Under the pieces are notes generated by a model. The model did not search any database and was not told the origin of the DNA. It saw only the letters and a program-made list of their open reading frames with translations. Shown here one piece after another: positions 55,397 through 64,000 of a stretch of DNA of 64,000 nucleotides. Both the position numbers and the translations under genes were made by a program. Source of the stretch: Flavobacterium sp. RSP15 (GTDB taxonomy: Bacteria > Bacteroidota > Bacteroidia > Flavobacteriales > Flavobacteriaceae); the NCBI RefSeq assembly GCF_003968755.1, contig NZ_RYDL01000003.1:1-64000 (forward strand), given 5' to 3'. Each line of letters begins with the position of its first letter. The stretch's first letter is position 1.

Positions 55397-56767
55397 ATGT
55401 CTGAAAACAAAGTTATCTTAGGTAGTGAAGAATGGTGCTCATTCCCTGAAATAGGGATTCCAACCATTAAAGCACGTGTTGATTCCGGTGCTAAAACATC
55501 TGCGTTACACGCTATAAATATTGCTCCATTTATTAAAAACGAAAGCAATTGGGTGAAATTTGACATTAACCCAATCCAAAATAATTTAAAAACAGTAATT
55601 CATTGTGAAGCGCCTTTAATTGATAAACGCATCGTTAAAAGTTCAAGTGGCTTTAGAGAACAACGCTATGTAATTCAAACAAATCTACAAATAGGAAGTT
55701 CAAAATGGCCTATTGAGATGACATTGACCAATCGAGATTCCATGGGTTTCAGAATGCTTTTAGGCCGTGAAGCCATGAGCGGAAGAGTTCTTGTTGACCC
55801 GGAGCAAAAATATCTTTTAGGACAACCCACGCCCGATAGTCTAAAAGAATTGTATAAAAATTCCGAGAAAGCAAGTTCCGGATTACGCATCGGACTTTTG
55901 GCCAGTAATCCTGAATTGTACAGCAACAAGCGTATAATGGAGACTGGCGAAATGCGTGGTCACGAAATGCACTTTCTGAACATCAAGGAATGCTATATGA
56001 AACTGGATGCAAAAACGCCAGAAATTCATTATCGTGGCGGTAAGATACTAAATCAATTTGATGCCATTATACCCAGAATCAGACCTAGCATTACATTTTA
56101 CGGTTGCGCTTTGACCAGACAATTTGAAGCATTAAAAGTATATTGCTTAAATTCATCGAATGCTATTACGCAATCACGTGATAAATTATACTCTTTGCAA
56201 TTACTATTGAATCATGGTGTTGAAATTCCTACCACTGGTTTTGCTAATTCCCCTTTGGATACGGATGATTTGATAAAAATGGTGGGCGGTTCTCCACTAA
56301 TCGTGAAATTACTAGAAGGAACACAAGGAAAAGGAGTTGTGTTGGCAGAAACAAAAAAAGCCGCAGAAAGTGTCATAAATGCTTTCAAAAGCTTAAATGC
56401 CAATATATTAGTTCAAGAATTCATCAAAGAAGCCAATGGAAAAGACATTCGTTGTTTTGTAATTGATGGAAAAGTAGTGGCTGCTATTCAGCGTGAAGCA
56501 ATGCCGGGCGAATTCAGGGCTAACATTCATCTTGGAGGAACAGCATCTGTTATAAAAGTAACCGCTGAAGAAAAACGTATTGCCATCAAAGCAACCAAAG
56601 CAATGGACCTCAAAGTGGCAGGTGTAGACATTATTCGTTCCGCTAAAGGCCCGTTGTTATTAGAAGTAAATTCATCGCCAGGACTAGAAGGAATTGAAGG
56701 AGCTACCAATAAAGATATTGCCGGCGAAATGATCAAAGCAATCGAGAAAAATTTTAAAATAAAATAG
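55397..56767 (+). CDS. rimK: RimK-type ATP-grasp ligase fused to a retropepsin-like domain
   Basis: A 456-residue fusion. The N-terminal ~150 residues belong to the ATP-dependent zinc protease / RimK-associated retropepsin-like family (PF05618-type): [19 protein letters not shown] with the aspartyl-protease-like DSGAKTSA motif. The rest (about 160-456) is an ATP-grasp ligase of the RimK type: [54 protein letters not shown] and [15 protein letters not shown]. RimK adds glutamates to the C-terminus of ribosomal protein S6; the partner domain may process the chains. In E. coli the proteins are separate; the fusion is known in other bacteria. Confidence 0.86.
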   Translation: MSENKVILGSEEWCSFPEIGIPTIKARVDSGAKTSALHAINIAPFIKNESNWVKFDINPIQNNLKTVIHCEAPLIDKRIVKSSSGFREQRYVIQTNLQIGSSKWPIEMTLTNRDSMGFRMLLGREAMSGRVLVDPEQKYLLGQPTPDSLKELYKNSEKASSGLRIGLLASNPELYSNKRIMETGEMRGHEMHFLNIKECYMKLDAKTPEIHYRGGKILNQFDAIIPRIRPSITFYGCALTRQFEALKVYCLNSSNAITQSRDKLYSLQLLLNHGVEIPTTGFANSPLDTDDLIKMVGGSPLIVKLLEGTQGKGVVLAETKKAAESVINAFKSLNANILVQEFIKEANGKDIRCFVIDGKVVAAIQREAMPGEFRANIHLGGTASVIKVTAEEKRIAIKATKAMDLKVAGVDIIRSAKGPLLLEVNSSPGLEGIEGATNKDIAGEMIKAIEKNFKIK

Positions 56768-56826
56768 CAGTCAGTAGCCGTTTACAGTCTATTGAAAACT
56801 TTTAAAATTACTTTAAAACTAAAAAA

Positions 56827-57342
56827 ATGAACGAATATCTTGATATAATTCTTCGAAGTATTTTCGTTTATTTTTTTATGGTTATTGCCTTGAGACTTTT
56901 TGGCAAGAAAGAATTGTCTCAACTAAACACTGCTGATGTAATATTAATTCTGCTAATCAGTAACTCTGTTCAAAATGCAATGGTAGGAAACGACACCAGT
57001 TTATCGGGAGGTTTAGCTGCGGCAACTGTATTGTTTACCATCAATTTTATTTTAAAAAAATTGATGTTTAAGTACCCAAGATTCAGTGATTTCATGCAAG
57101 AAAAACCAGAAATCCTTATACACAACGGCAATTTAGATTTTAAGACTCTTAGCAAATTAAACATCACTTCTGATGAATTAAAAGAAGCCATGCATGAACA
57201 TGGAGTCGAATATTTTAAAGATGTAAAATTAGCAATCCTAGAAATAGACGGAAATATTAGCATTATATCCGGAAATGCTAATTTAAAACAGACCCATTAC
57301 AAACGAAGACGCATTCATAAAAATTTGAGTGGAATAAATTAG
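56827..57342 (+). CDS. DUF421 / YetF-family membrane protein
   Basis: A 171-residue protein. About three N-terminal membrane segments (MNEYLDIILRSIFVYFFMVI, ADVILILLISNSVQN, LAAATVLFTINFILKK) are followed by a cytoplasmic DUF421 domain (KPEILIHNGNLDFKTLSKLN, then YFKDVKLAILEIDGNISII). Members are linked to envelope or spore functions, with no agreed activity. It follows the RimK fusion with 59 bases between, probably in one transcript. Confidence 0.8.
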   Translation: MNEYLDIILRSIFVYFFMVIALRLFGKKELSQLNTADVILILLISNSVQNAMVGNDTSLSGGLAAATVLFTINFILKKLMFKYPRFSDFMQEKPEILIHNGNLDFKTLSKLNITSDELKEAMHEHGVEYFKDVKLAILEIDGNISIISGNANLKQTHYKRRRIHKNLSGIN

Positions 57343-57520
57343 ACATAAAAAAAACAATATATATTCACGAAATTTATTTTCTTGAAATAAAGTGCTGTTA
57401 AAAAATTAAACACTCCTATAAAATCACAAAATTTGACCTTAACGCCTTTTAATAAAAAAAATATTTAACGAAAGAAATACAAGATCTTCTGTTTTAAACA
57501 AATATGTTTTTGGAGCATAA

Positions 57521-57550
57521 AAAAACCATTCTCTGTAAGAATGGTTTTTT
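57521..57550. terminator. Bidirectional terminator between DUF421 and PiT genes
   Basis: AAAAACCATTCT (57521-57532) pairs with AGAATGGTTTTT (57538-57549), 5-base loop, A and T tracts on both sides. Confidence 0.85.
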
Positions 57551-57571
57551 ATTATGATTTTTATTTTAGTA

Positions 57572-58855
57572 TTAAATAAAAATACTAAAAATATAGTAAA
57601 TGATTGCTGCTAATATTGCTGAAATTGGAATGGTTAAAACCCAAGCCCATAATAAACTTACGGTCATTCCCCATCGCACGGCTGAAACTCTTTTAGTAAG
57701 TCCAACTCCAATTATAGATCCAGTAATAGTATGCGTTGTACTTACGGGCACTTTAAAATGCTCTGTAAAATATAAGGTCAGTGCCCCAGCAGTTTCTGCG
57801 GCAACACCTTCAAAAGAGGTCACTTTTGTTATTTTAGAACCCATTGTTTTCACGATCTTCCAACCGCCGCTTAAAGTCCCTGCTGCAATAGCAGAATAAC
57901 AGGCAAGTGGAATCCAAGTTGGCATTTTAAAGGCTCCTTCGTCATTAGGAAGCACCACATCTAACCAAGCTGGAAGCGATTCCTGAGCAACACCACTGGT
58001 GTGAATATAAACCGCAACCGCTGCTGCAATAATACCCATTACTTTTTGGGAGTCATTCCCTCCATGCCCTAAACTAAAGGCTGCTGAAGACAGTAATTGC
58101 ATTTTTTTCAACCATGCAGTAGCTTGATTTAAATTTAAACTACTAAATATCAAACAAAATGTACTTATAGACAGAACGATGAATGCCACTAAAAACCATT
58201 TAATATTATGGGATTCAAACGCAACACTCCAAAAAGGAGAATCAAAACGAGGGTCTTTAATCTGGTCGTAATAGATCATTTGACTTTCTACAAACCAGAT
58301 GGTCAAAATCATTAAAGAAGCTGTAAATATTTTAGGATAAATACTTTTTTTAGAGGCATTTAGCAACCAAATTGATATTAAATAAGACATTAAAGCGCCT
58401 AACAAAGGTGCCAATATAATAAATGCAACGATGATCAAAACACCTGAGGGCATTCCTCCATCTTTTCCAACATTGTACCAAGAAACCACACCAAATCCGG
58501 CATGAGCGATAGCTGCTCCGGCAAAACCACCAATTAAGGTATGTGAAGAACTAGAAGGAATTCCTTGCCACCAAGTGAATAAATTCCAAATGATAGCGGC
58601 GATTACACCCGCCAAAATAACGACTAAATTAATATCCATCGTATTGGCTGTTTTTGCCACAGTATCTGCAACACCAAAACCAAAAACCCAGTACGCCAAA
58701 AAGTTAAAAAAAGCGGCCCAAACAACTGCTTGAAAAGGAGTTAATACTTTTGTGGCAACAACGGTTGCTATAGCATTGGCAGCATCATGAAAACCATTAA
58801 TGTAATCAAAAATTAAAGCCAGGACTATAATAACTATAAGTAGAGTAAATTCCAT
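57572..58855 (-). CDS. pitA: Inorganic phosphate transporter, PiT family
   Basis: A 427-residue transporter with about ten membrane segments. The PiT signature is NGFHDAANAIATVVATKVLT near the N-terminus, and a mirrored copy SLGHGGNDSQKVMGI lies in the second half, plus PVSTTHTITGSIIGVG. It imports phosphate, as a metal-phosphate complex, with protons. A DUF47/PhoU-like partner gene lies 30 bases upstream in the same direction, the usual arrangement for low-affinity uptake. The symbol pitA is by family; orthology with a given pit is not tested. Confidence 0.88.
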   Translation of the reverse strand: MEFTLLIVIIVLALIFDYINGFHDAANAIATVVATKVLTPFQAVVWAAFFNFLAYWVFGFGVADTVAKTANTMDINLVVILAGVIAAIIWNLFTWWQGIPSSSSHTLIGGFAGAAIAHAGFGVVSWYNVGKDGGMPSGVLIIVAFIILAPLLGALMSYLISIWLLNASKKSIYPKIFTASLMILTIWFVESQMIYYDQIKDPRFDSPFWSVAFESHNIKWFLVAFIVLSISTFCLIFSSLNLNQATAWLKKMQLLSSAAFSLGHGGNDSQKVMGIIAAAVAVYIHTSGVAQESLPAWLDVVLPNDEGAFKMPTWIPLACYSAIAAGTLSGGWKIVKTMGSKITKVTSFEGVAAETAGALTLYFTEHFKVPVSTTHTITGSIIGVGLTKRVSAVRWGMTVSLLWAWVLTIPISAILAAIIYYIFSIFI

Positions 58856-58885
58856 AATTATAATTTCAGAATAAAACGGATTGAA

Positions 58886-59530
58886 TTAAGAATGTTTTAC
58901 AGAAATGGATTCTAAAACACTCGCTACACTTTTACATTTATCAGTAGCCGTCTCTAAAACTGACAATACTTCTTTGTACTTGATAATGTTTTTTGCATCC
59001 GTTTCATTTTCGAATAAATCAAGAACTGCTTTATCATAAACATTATCTGATTTATTTTCTAATTTATTAATTCTGACACAGGCATCCGTGATGTTCTTTA
59101 TATTTTTTAAATCTCTCAATTCTCTTACCGCTACATCAATATTTTGACATGCTTCAAGATTGATTTCAGTCAATTTTCTAATGGATTTCGTAATTTTATC
59201 AACTTGATACAATTTCATCCTGCTCGCTGCACCATGAAGGTTATCCGCTACATTATCAATTGAAGTAATTAGAGAGTGTATGTCCTCTCTGTCAAATGGA
59301 GTAATAAAATTTCTACTCAACTCTAAACTTGTTTGACGTGTTATATCCTCTCCTTTTTGTTCTAATGCATCAATTTTCATAAAAAGGTCTTCGCGCTCTT
59401 TTAAAGGAAGGTTTACAGCTTCGTGTAAATTTGTAGCAATTTCAATTAAATTACTGGATGCTTGTTCAAAAAGCGGAAAGAACTTTTTGTCTTTAGGAAC
59501 CAAAAATTGGAAAAAATTATTTATGTTCAT
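58886..59530 (-). CDS. DUF47-family PhoU-like protein, partner of PiT
   Basis: A 214-residue all-helical cytoplasmic protein of the DUF47 (Pit accessory, PhoU-like) family, with KKFFPLFEQASSNLIEIATN near the start and FITPFDREDIHSLITSIDNV in the middle (the REDIxxL motif). Such proteins regulate or support PiT transporters. It precedes the PiT gene by 30 bases on the same strand, thus in one operon. Standard length. Confidence 0.86.
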   Translation of the reverse strand: MNINNFFQFLVPKDKKFFPLFEQASSNLIEIATNLHEAVNLPLKEREDLFMKIDALEQKGEDITRQTSLELSRNFITPFDREDIHSLITSIDNVADNLHGAASRMKLYQVDKITKSIRKLTEINLEACQNIDVAVRELRDLKNIKNITDACVRINKLENKSDNVYDKAVLDLFENETDAKNIIKYKEVLSVLETATDKCKSVASVLESISVKHS

Positions 59531-59579
59531 TTCATTAAAATTTAGTCCGGCAAAATTAATTCATTATTCATTGTTAATG

Positions 59580-61094
59580 TTAAGCCATTGTTAATAAATC
59601 ATTTTCTATTTGAAAACTGTTCAAAAAAGAAACCGTCTTTTCAATATCATAATGCAAAATTCGATCTTCTTTAATCAAAGGAACTTCTTCGCGATAGGCC
59701 TGCAAAAACATTTCAATAAAATCACTAGACAGCATTGGCCGTCTGTATTCAATAGCTTGCGAAGCATTCATCAATTCTATTGCTAAAATGCGTTCCAGAT
59801 TATCCAAAACCCGTAATGCTTTGGTAGCGGCATTTGCCCCCATACTCACATGATCTTCCTGACCGTTGCTGGAAACTATACTATCTACACTAGCAGGAGT
59901 TGCCAGTTGTTTATTTTGACTGGCGATACTGGCAGCTGTATACTGAGGAATCATCAAACCAGAATTCAAACCGGGATTATCTACTAAAAATGCCGGGAGA
60001 TTCCTACTTCCGGAGATCAATTGATACGTTCTTCTTTCAGAAATACTTCCCAACTCAGCCAAAGCGATTGCCATAAAATCTAAGGCTAAAGCCAAAGGTT
60101 GTCCGTGAAAATTACCTCCAGAAATAATTTGGTCACTTTCAATAAAAATATTAGGATTATCAGTAACGGAATTGATTTCAGTCTTGAACACTTTTTTTAC
60201 ATAATCAATTGCATCTTTTGAAGCACCATGCACTTGTGGCATGCATCGGAACGAATATGGATCTTGGACATGATTTTTTTCTTGTTCGATAATTTCGCTC
60301 CCGTCTAAAAATCCTTTTATGCGTTTAGCAGTAACAATTTGTCCTTTGTGAGGCCTTATAAAATGGATCAATTCATTAAAAGGTTCTATTCTTCCATCAA
60401 ATCCTTCAAGTGAAATAGAACCTATTAAATCTGCTAAATAAGAAAATTTGCTGACTTTCATTAAGATATGTACTCCATAAGCACTCATAAATTGTGTTCC
60501 GTTCAATAAGGCTAATCCTTCCTTAGACTGCAGTACTATTGGCTCCCAGCCAAAATGTTTTAGAACTTCGCTGGAATGCACTTTTTTACCTTCAAAATAC
60601 ACATCGCCAGCACCTAATAAAGGCAGTGATAAATGCGCCAAAGGAGCCAAATCTCCCGAAGCGCCCAGCGATCCTTGCGCATAAATTACCGGAAGAATAT
60701 CATTGTTATAAAAGGCAATCAATCGTTCCACCGTTTGCAATTGAATGCCAGAATAACCATAACTCAACGATTGAATTTTCAGCAACAACATCAGTTTCAC
60801 AATCTGAGTTGGTACTTCCTCTCCCGTTCCGCAGGAATGCGATTTGACTAAATTTTCCTGAAGTTTTGATAAATTTTCATTCGAAATCTTAACATTACAA
60901 AGCGACCCAAAACCTGTATTTATACCGTAAATGGGATCCGAATGTGAAGCCATTTTTTTATCTAGATAATCGCGACATTTTTGAATATTTATTTTTGCTT
61001 CATCGGACAAAGCCAATGATTTATGATGTGAGACAATTCCCTCTAGCGTTTCCAGGCTAAGCAACTCAGTACTAATGTAATGCGTATTATCCAT
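59580..61094 (-). CDS. hutH: Histidine ammonia-lyase
   Basis: A 504-residue aromatic amino acid lyase. The MIO-forming triad Ala-Ser-Gly is at residues 145-147 in YAQGSLGASGDLAPLAHLSL. Further motifs are YGINTGFGSL and QEDHVSMGANAATKAL. It converts L-histidine to urocanate, the first step of histidine breakdown. The other hut genes are not in the window, so tyrosine or phenylalanine lyase is possible by homology alone, but the length and pattern (His specificity loop VKSHSCGTGE) favour HutH. Confidence 0.88.
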   Translation of the reverse strand: MDNTHYISTELLSLETLEGIVSHHKSLALSDEAKINIQKCRDYLDKKMASHSDPIYGINTGFGSLCNVKISNENLSKLQENLVKSHSCGTGEEVPTQIVKLMLLLKIQSLSYGYSGIQLQTVERLIAFYNNDILPVIYAQGSLGASGDLAPLAHLSLPLLGAGDVYFEGKKVHSSEVLKHFGWEPIVLQSKEGLALLNGTQFMSAYGVHILMKVSKFSYLADLIGSISLEGFDGRIEPFNELIHFIRPHKGQIVTAKRIKGFLDGSEIIEQEKNHVQDPYSFRCMPQVHGASKDAIDYVKKVFKTEINSVTDNPNIFIESDQIISGGNFHGQPLALALDFMAIALAELGSISERRTYQLISGSRNLPAFLVDNPGLNSGLMIPQYTAASIASQNKQLATPASVDSIVSSNGQEDHVSMGANAATKALRVLDNLERILAIELMNASQAIEYRRPMLSSDFIEMFLQAYREEVPLIKEDRILHYDIEKTVSFLNSFQIENDLLTMA

Positions 61095-61172
61095 TTTGAT
61101 AGTGTTTAAAAGGTAAAATTGAATAAATCTTTATAAATACACAACATTTATTGCTAATAATTTACATTTCAT

Positions 61173-61357
61173 AACCCGTTGGGTTCAATTAATTTTTGAT
61201 GATAATTTTCGTCAGTTCGAGTGATCCCGCTTTTGGGCGGGATTATATCGAGAACTAGAAAATTAGTATTAAAAACGGTTCTCGATACATTTTTTGTTGC
61301 GTATTACTACACAAAAAACACTCGAACTGACGTTTTGAATAATTACACCCAACGGGT
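61173..61357. repeat. Nested palindromic intergenic element
   Basis: About 185 bases with nested inverted repeats: outer ACCCGTTGGGT (61174-61184) / ACCCAACGGGT (61347-61357); middle CGTCAGTTCGAGTG (61210-61223) / CACTCGAACTGACG (61319-61332), 14 bp perfect; inner TATCGAGAAC (61246-61255) / GTTCTCGATA (61278-61287); plus a GC-rich ATCCCGC..GCGGGAT hairpin (61224-61242). It can fold to a long cruciform or RNA hairpin. No coding capacity; looks like a MITE or repetitive extragenic palindrome. Confidence 0.7.
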
Positions 61358-61694
61358 ATTTCCTAGTTAAACAAAAACCAAATAATAGCCTTCAGATATC
61401 AATAACTATATGACTTTAACAGATCAAATTTTGATTATTCCTTTCCTTTTCCTCAGAACACTAAAGCACTAATTCGTAAAAATATAAACCCATTAACCTG
61501 CTTGGAATGCAAATTAAGTAGAATTAAATCCATTAAGCACTGCAAAAAATAGAACTTCGGCTGCATACATTTTTATAAACTTTAGAGATTTATACGAATA
61601 GCTTTATCTGAGACTGAATATATCATACAATATTTCATAATCCGCAAATAGCTTCTCCTATTTTAAAATATTCGCAAAAACACTGTCAAACGCT
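61358..61694. other. Gap before the thr leader, nothing recognised
   Basis: About 340 AT-rich bases with no open frame of note and no clear hairpin. Confidence 0.4.
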
Positions 61695-61722
61695 TTGTTT
61701 TTTATAAAAAACTGTACTTTTG
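61695..61722 (+). promoter_or_regulatory. Promoter of the thr leader / thrA
   Basis: TTG at 61695-61697 (within TTTG), 17-base spacer, then TACTTTTG (TAnnTTTG) at 61715-61722. The transcript would start at about 61728, a few bases before the leader ATG at 61733. Confidence 0.65.
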
Positions 61723-61732
61723 AAAGATCAAA

Positions 61733-61837
61733 ATGGAAAACAACAAAGCTACATATCACGCTTCGATAACAACTCAAATCTGGGTTAGCACTGCTGTTAC
61801 GTTTACTACAACAACTACAACTACCCCCTTGGGGTAA
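61733..61837 (+). CDS. thrL: Threonine-rich leader peptide upstream of thrA
   Basis: A 34-codon frame, ATG at 61733 and TAA at 61835-61837, encodes a peptide with 12 threonines, seven in a row at residues 25-31 (FTTTTTTTPLG at the end), and two isoleucines at 12 and 16. It lies 172 bases before thrA and directly behind a good promoter. This is the pattern of the enterobacterial ThrL leader, where the ribosome stalls at Thr and Ile codons if charged tRNA is scarce and lets the RNA fold without a terminator. The stop overlaps a small hairpin (ACCCC 61823-61827 / GGGGT 61831-61835). I could not find a clear terminator, so the mechanism is open. Confidence 0.7.
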   Translation: MENNKATYHASITTQIWVSTAVTFTTTTTTTPLG

Positions 61838-62009
61838 ATTTTCAACATATAATCCTATTTATCATATTTTTTTCACAAGAAAGAAAGACCTTGAGTGTAT
61901 AACAAACATTACATTTTTCAAAAAAAACAACACACACCATTAGATCTCCTGCAGGCAATTAATCCTGAAAATGGCGACTCCCCATTACATTAAAAACAAA
62001 TAACTTGCT
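61838..62009. promoter_or_regulatory. Leader region between thrL-like ORF and thrA
   Basis: 172 bases of probable attenuation region. GGGG at 61831-61834 could pair with CCCC at 61980-61983 close to the thrA start, which might sequester it. No stem with an adjacent T run was found. The inference of regulation comes from the leader peptide, not from a proven fold. Confidence 0.4.
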
Positions 62010-64000
62010 ATGAAAGTATTAAAATTTGGCGGAACTTCGGTTGCCAATGCACAAAATATAAAACTGGTTTTAGCTATCGTTAGCGATAAAGCAAAAGAAG
62101 AAAAATTAATCGTTGTGGTTTCTGCTTTCAGTAAAGTTACTGATTTGCTTCAAATTGCCTCCCAAAAAGCGGCTGCTGGAGACGAAAAATTCAAAGTTAT
62201 CCTTGCCGATATAGAAAAAAAACACTTAGATACCTTAAAAGAACTTATACCAGTAAGCGAACAAAGCAGTCTTTTGAGCCATATCAAAAGAATCATTAAT
62301 CATCTGGAAACCTTATTGGATGGATGTTACCTTTTAGGCGAATTATCTCCCAGAACTTCAGATACTATTTTGAGTTTTGGTGAATTACTGTCCTCGTATA
62401 TCATTGCTGAAGCATTAAAACAAAACCTAATAAACAGCTGTTATAAAGACAGCCGAGAATTAATAAAAACCAATAACCATTTTGGAAAAGCAATTGTTAA
62501 TTTTGATGCTTCCAATGAATTAATTGTTGCTTTTTTTGCTTCGAATGAGAGTCAGGTAGTGGTTATGCCCGGATTTATTGCTGCCTCTTTAGACGGAATC
62601 AATACTACTTTAGGGCGCGGTGGATCTGATTATACAGGCGCTATTCTTGCAGGCGCTCTTGATGCAACTGACTTGGAGATTTGGACTGACGTCAACGGAA
62701 TGTATACTGCCAATCCAAAAATTGTAAAACAAGCACAACCTATAGCTTACATTTCTTACCAAGAAGCCATGGAGTTGTCACATTTTGGTGCCAAAGTCTT
62801 ATATCCGCCAACAATTCAACCGGTATTAAGAAAGAATATCCCAATTCTGATCAAAAACACTTTTGAACCTAAGGCTGAAGGAACCTATATTTCAAATCAG
62901 GTTTTTGCGCAATCAAATCCTGTAAAAGGAATTACTCATATTGATGCTATTTCCTTAATTACGCTTGAAGGCTCCGGAATGATTGGTGTTTCCGGTTCAT
63001 CCAAAAGACTTTTTGAAGTATTATCCAATAAAAACATCAACGTAATTTTCATCACTCAAGCCTCCTCAGAGCACTCGATTTGTATTGGAATTCTAAATTC
63101 GGATGCCGATGTGGCGCAAGAGGCCATCAACAAAGCTTTTGAAATAGAAATTTTACAAAATAAAATAGACCCTTGCATTGTTGAAAACAACCTTTGCATC
63201 ATTGCTTTAGTTGGCGAAAATATGAAAAACCACCAAGGATTGAGCGGTCGAATGTTCAGTACTTTGGGTAAAAACAACGTCAACATCCGAGCGATTGCTC
63301 AAGGTGCTTCCGAAAGAAATATTTCGGCAGTAATCAACGAAAGAGATGTGAAAAAAGCATTAAATTCATTGCATGAAACCTTTTTTGAAGAAAATACCAA
63401 ACAGTTAAACCTATTTGTAATGGGCGTTGGAAATGTGGGGGAGAAATTCATCGAACAAATTCACCAACAAAAGAAATTCCTAAAAGAGAAGCTAAAGATA
63501 AACCTGCGTGTCATTGCGTTGTCAAATTCCCGAAAAATGCATTTTGATGAAGACGGAATCTCCTTAAAAGAATGGAAATTTGCTTTAGAAACTGGAGAAC
63601 CTGCGGATAAAGAACAGTTTATTGCAAATGTAAAAGAGCTCAATTTACGCAATAGTATTTTTGTGGATATCACGGCAAATGAAAGTGTGTCTAAAACCTA
63701 CGAACAGTATTTAAAAAGAAATATTGCCGTAGTAACCTGCAACAAAATTGCCTGCGCCTCCGAGTACGACAATTATAAAAAACTAAAAAAATTATCCAGA
63801 CAGTTCAATGCGCCTTTCCTATTTGAAACCAATGTGGGAGCTGGATTACCAATCATTGATACGGTAAAAAATCTCGTTGCCTCCGGCGATAAAGTCAATA
63901 AAATCCAAGCCGTTTTATCTGGAAGTTTGAACTTTATCTTTAATAATTTTGATGAAAATAACACTTTTCATGACGTTGTTAAAGAAGCTGGTGTACAAGG
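62010..64000 (+). CDS. thrA: Bifunctional aspartokinase / homoserine dehydrogenase I (partial, cut by window end)
   Basis: 663 codons without a stop up to the end of the window. The aspartokinase domain comes first (MKVLKFGGTSVANAQNIKLV; GRGGSDYTGAILAGALDATD; AMELSHFGAKVLYPPTIQPV), then two ACT domains (about residues 310-460, ITLEGSGMIGVSGSSKRLFE; NLCIIALVGENMKNHQGLSG), then homoserine dehydrogenase from about residue 470 (LFVMGVGNVGEKFIEQI; NKIACASEYDNYKKLKKLSR, KIQAVLSGSLNFIFNNFDE). It catalyses the first and third steps of threonine/methionine synthesis. The Thr-rich leader in front suggests control by charged tRNA-Thr in addition to the feedback through the ACT domains. Confidence 0.94.
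   Translation, partial: MKVLKFGGTSVANAQNIKLVLAIVSDKAKEEKLIVVVSAFSKVTDLLQIASQKAAAGDEKFKVILADIEKKHLDTLKELIPVSEQSSLLSHIKRIINHLETLLDGCYLLGELSPRTSDTILSFGELLSSYIIAEALKQNLINSCYKDSRELIKTNNHFGKAIVNFDASNELIVAFFASNESQVVVMPGFIAASLDGINTTLGRGGSDYTGAILAGALDATDLEIWTDVNGMYTANPKIVKQAQPIAYISYQEAMELSHFGAKVLYPPTIQPVLRKNIPILIKNTFEPKAEGTYISNQVFAQSNPVKGITHIDAISLITLEGSGMIGVSGSSKRLFEVLSNKNINVIFITQASSEHSICIGILNSDADVAQEAINKAFEIEILQNKIDPCIVENNLCIIALVGENMKNHQGLSGRMFSTLGKNNVNIRAIAQGASERNISAVINERDVKKALNSLHETFFEENTKQLNLFVMGVGNVGEKFIEQIHQQKKFLKEKLKINLRVIALSNSRKMHFDEDGISLKEWKFALETGEPADKEQFIANVKELNLRNSIFVDITANESVSKTYEQYLKRNIAVVTCNKIACASEYDNYKKLKKLSRQFNAPFLFETNVGAGLPIIDTVKNLVASGDKVNKIQAVLSGSLNFIFNNFDENNTFHDVVKEAGVQ

Noticed and set aside
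61838..62009. A riboswitch (for example lysine or threonine type) upstream of thrA
   Set aside because: No known riboswitch core was recognised; the Thr-rich ORF gives a simpler explanation.

Overview
The window is AT-rich chromosomal DNA of a Flavobacterium-like member of the Bacteroidota. Supporting signs are promoters of the TTG / TAnnTTTG type, two SusC/RagA-like TonB-dependent receptors with CarboxypepD_reg-like N-termini, MenE, a CusA-TolC fusion, a RimK fused to a retropepsin-like domain, and a tmRNA with the tag GENNYALAA. No rRNA operon and no CRISPR array were seen.

Regions. (1) 1-20.6 kb is mostly core metabolism: succinate-semialdehyde dehydrogenase, aconitase, a quinone-reductase-like enzyme, an LpxD-like acyltransferase, an acyl-CoA carboxylase beta subunit, DoxX, MenE, a CPBP protease, an ArsC-like protein, a TonB receptor, fumarase, an LLM flavin oxidoreductase, a saccharopine/alanine-dehydrogenase-like protein and a serine hydrolase lipoprotein. 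Between DoxX and menE lies a decayed transposase fragment. (2) 20.66-30.3 kb is an accessory island at the 3' end of ssrA. Two related elements sit in tandem. Both carry decayed large serine recombinase genes, and the three junctions share the core ACTCCACT. The first carries an AbiEi/AbiEii toxin-antitoxin pair. The second carries the 3' part of an RHS/YD-repeat gene ending in an intact M23 peptidase toxin domain, a candidate exported immunity protein, a RelE/ParE fragment and a three-gene HipB-HipS-HipT-like operon with three operator palindromes. (3) 30.9-36.6 kb, minus strand, is a two-component system, a TonB receptor, two truncated membrane genes and a PAP2 phosphatase. (4) 36.8-45.6 kb, minus strand, is a heavy-metal (probably copper/silver) efflux cluster: a periplasmic adaptor, a CusA pump fused to TolC, several His-rich small exported proteins, a HupE-like protein and a 35-residue metal-binding peptide. 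(5) 45.9-46.2 kb is a tRNA Ser-Pro-Arg operon on the minus strand. (6) 46.4-61.1 kb is core again: thiolase, NlpC/P60 peptidase, a TPR protein, gyrA, clpC, a RimK-type ligase, DUF421, a PiT phosphate transporter with its DUF47 partner, and hutH. (7) 61.1-64 kb has a nested palindromic repeat, then thrA (cut by the window end) preceded by a short ORF with seven consecutive threonine codons, which looks like a threonine attenuation leader.

The most interesting parts are the ssrA island, which has collected three or four different toxin systems, and the threonine leader peptide upstream of thrA. All assignments come from reading the sequence; no database search was run.
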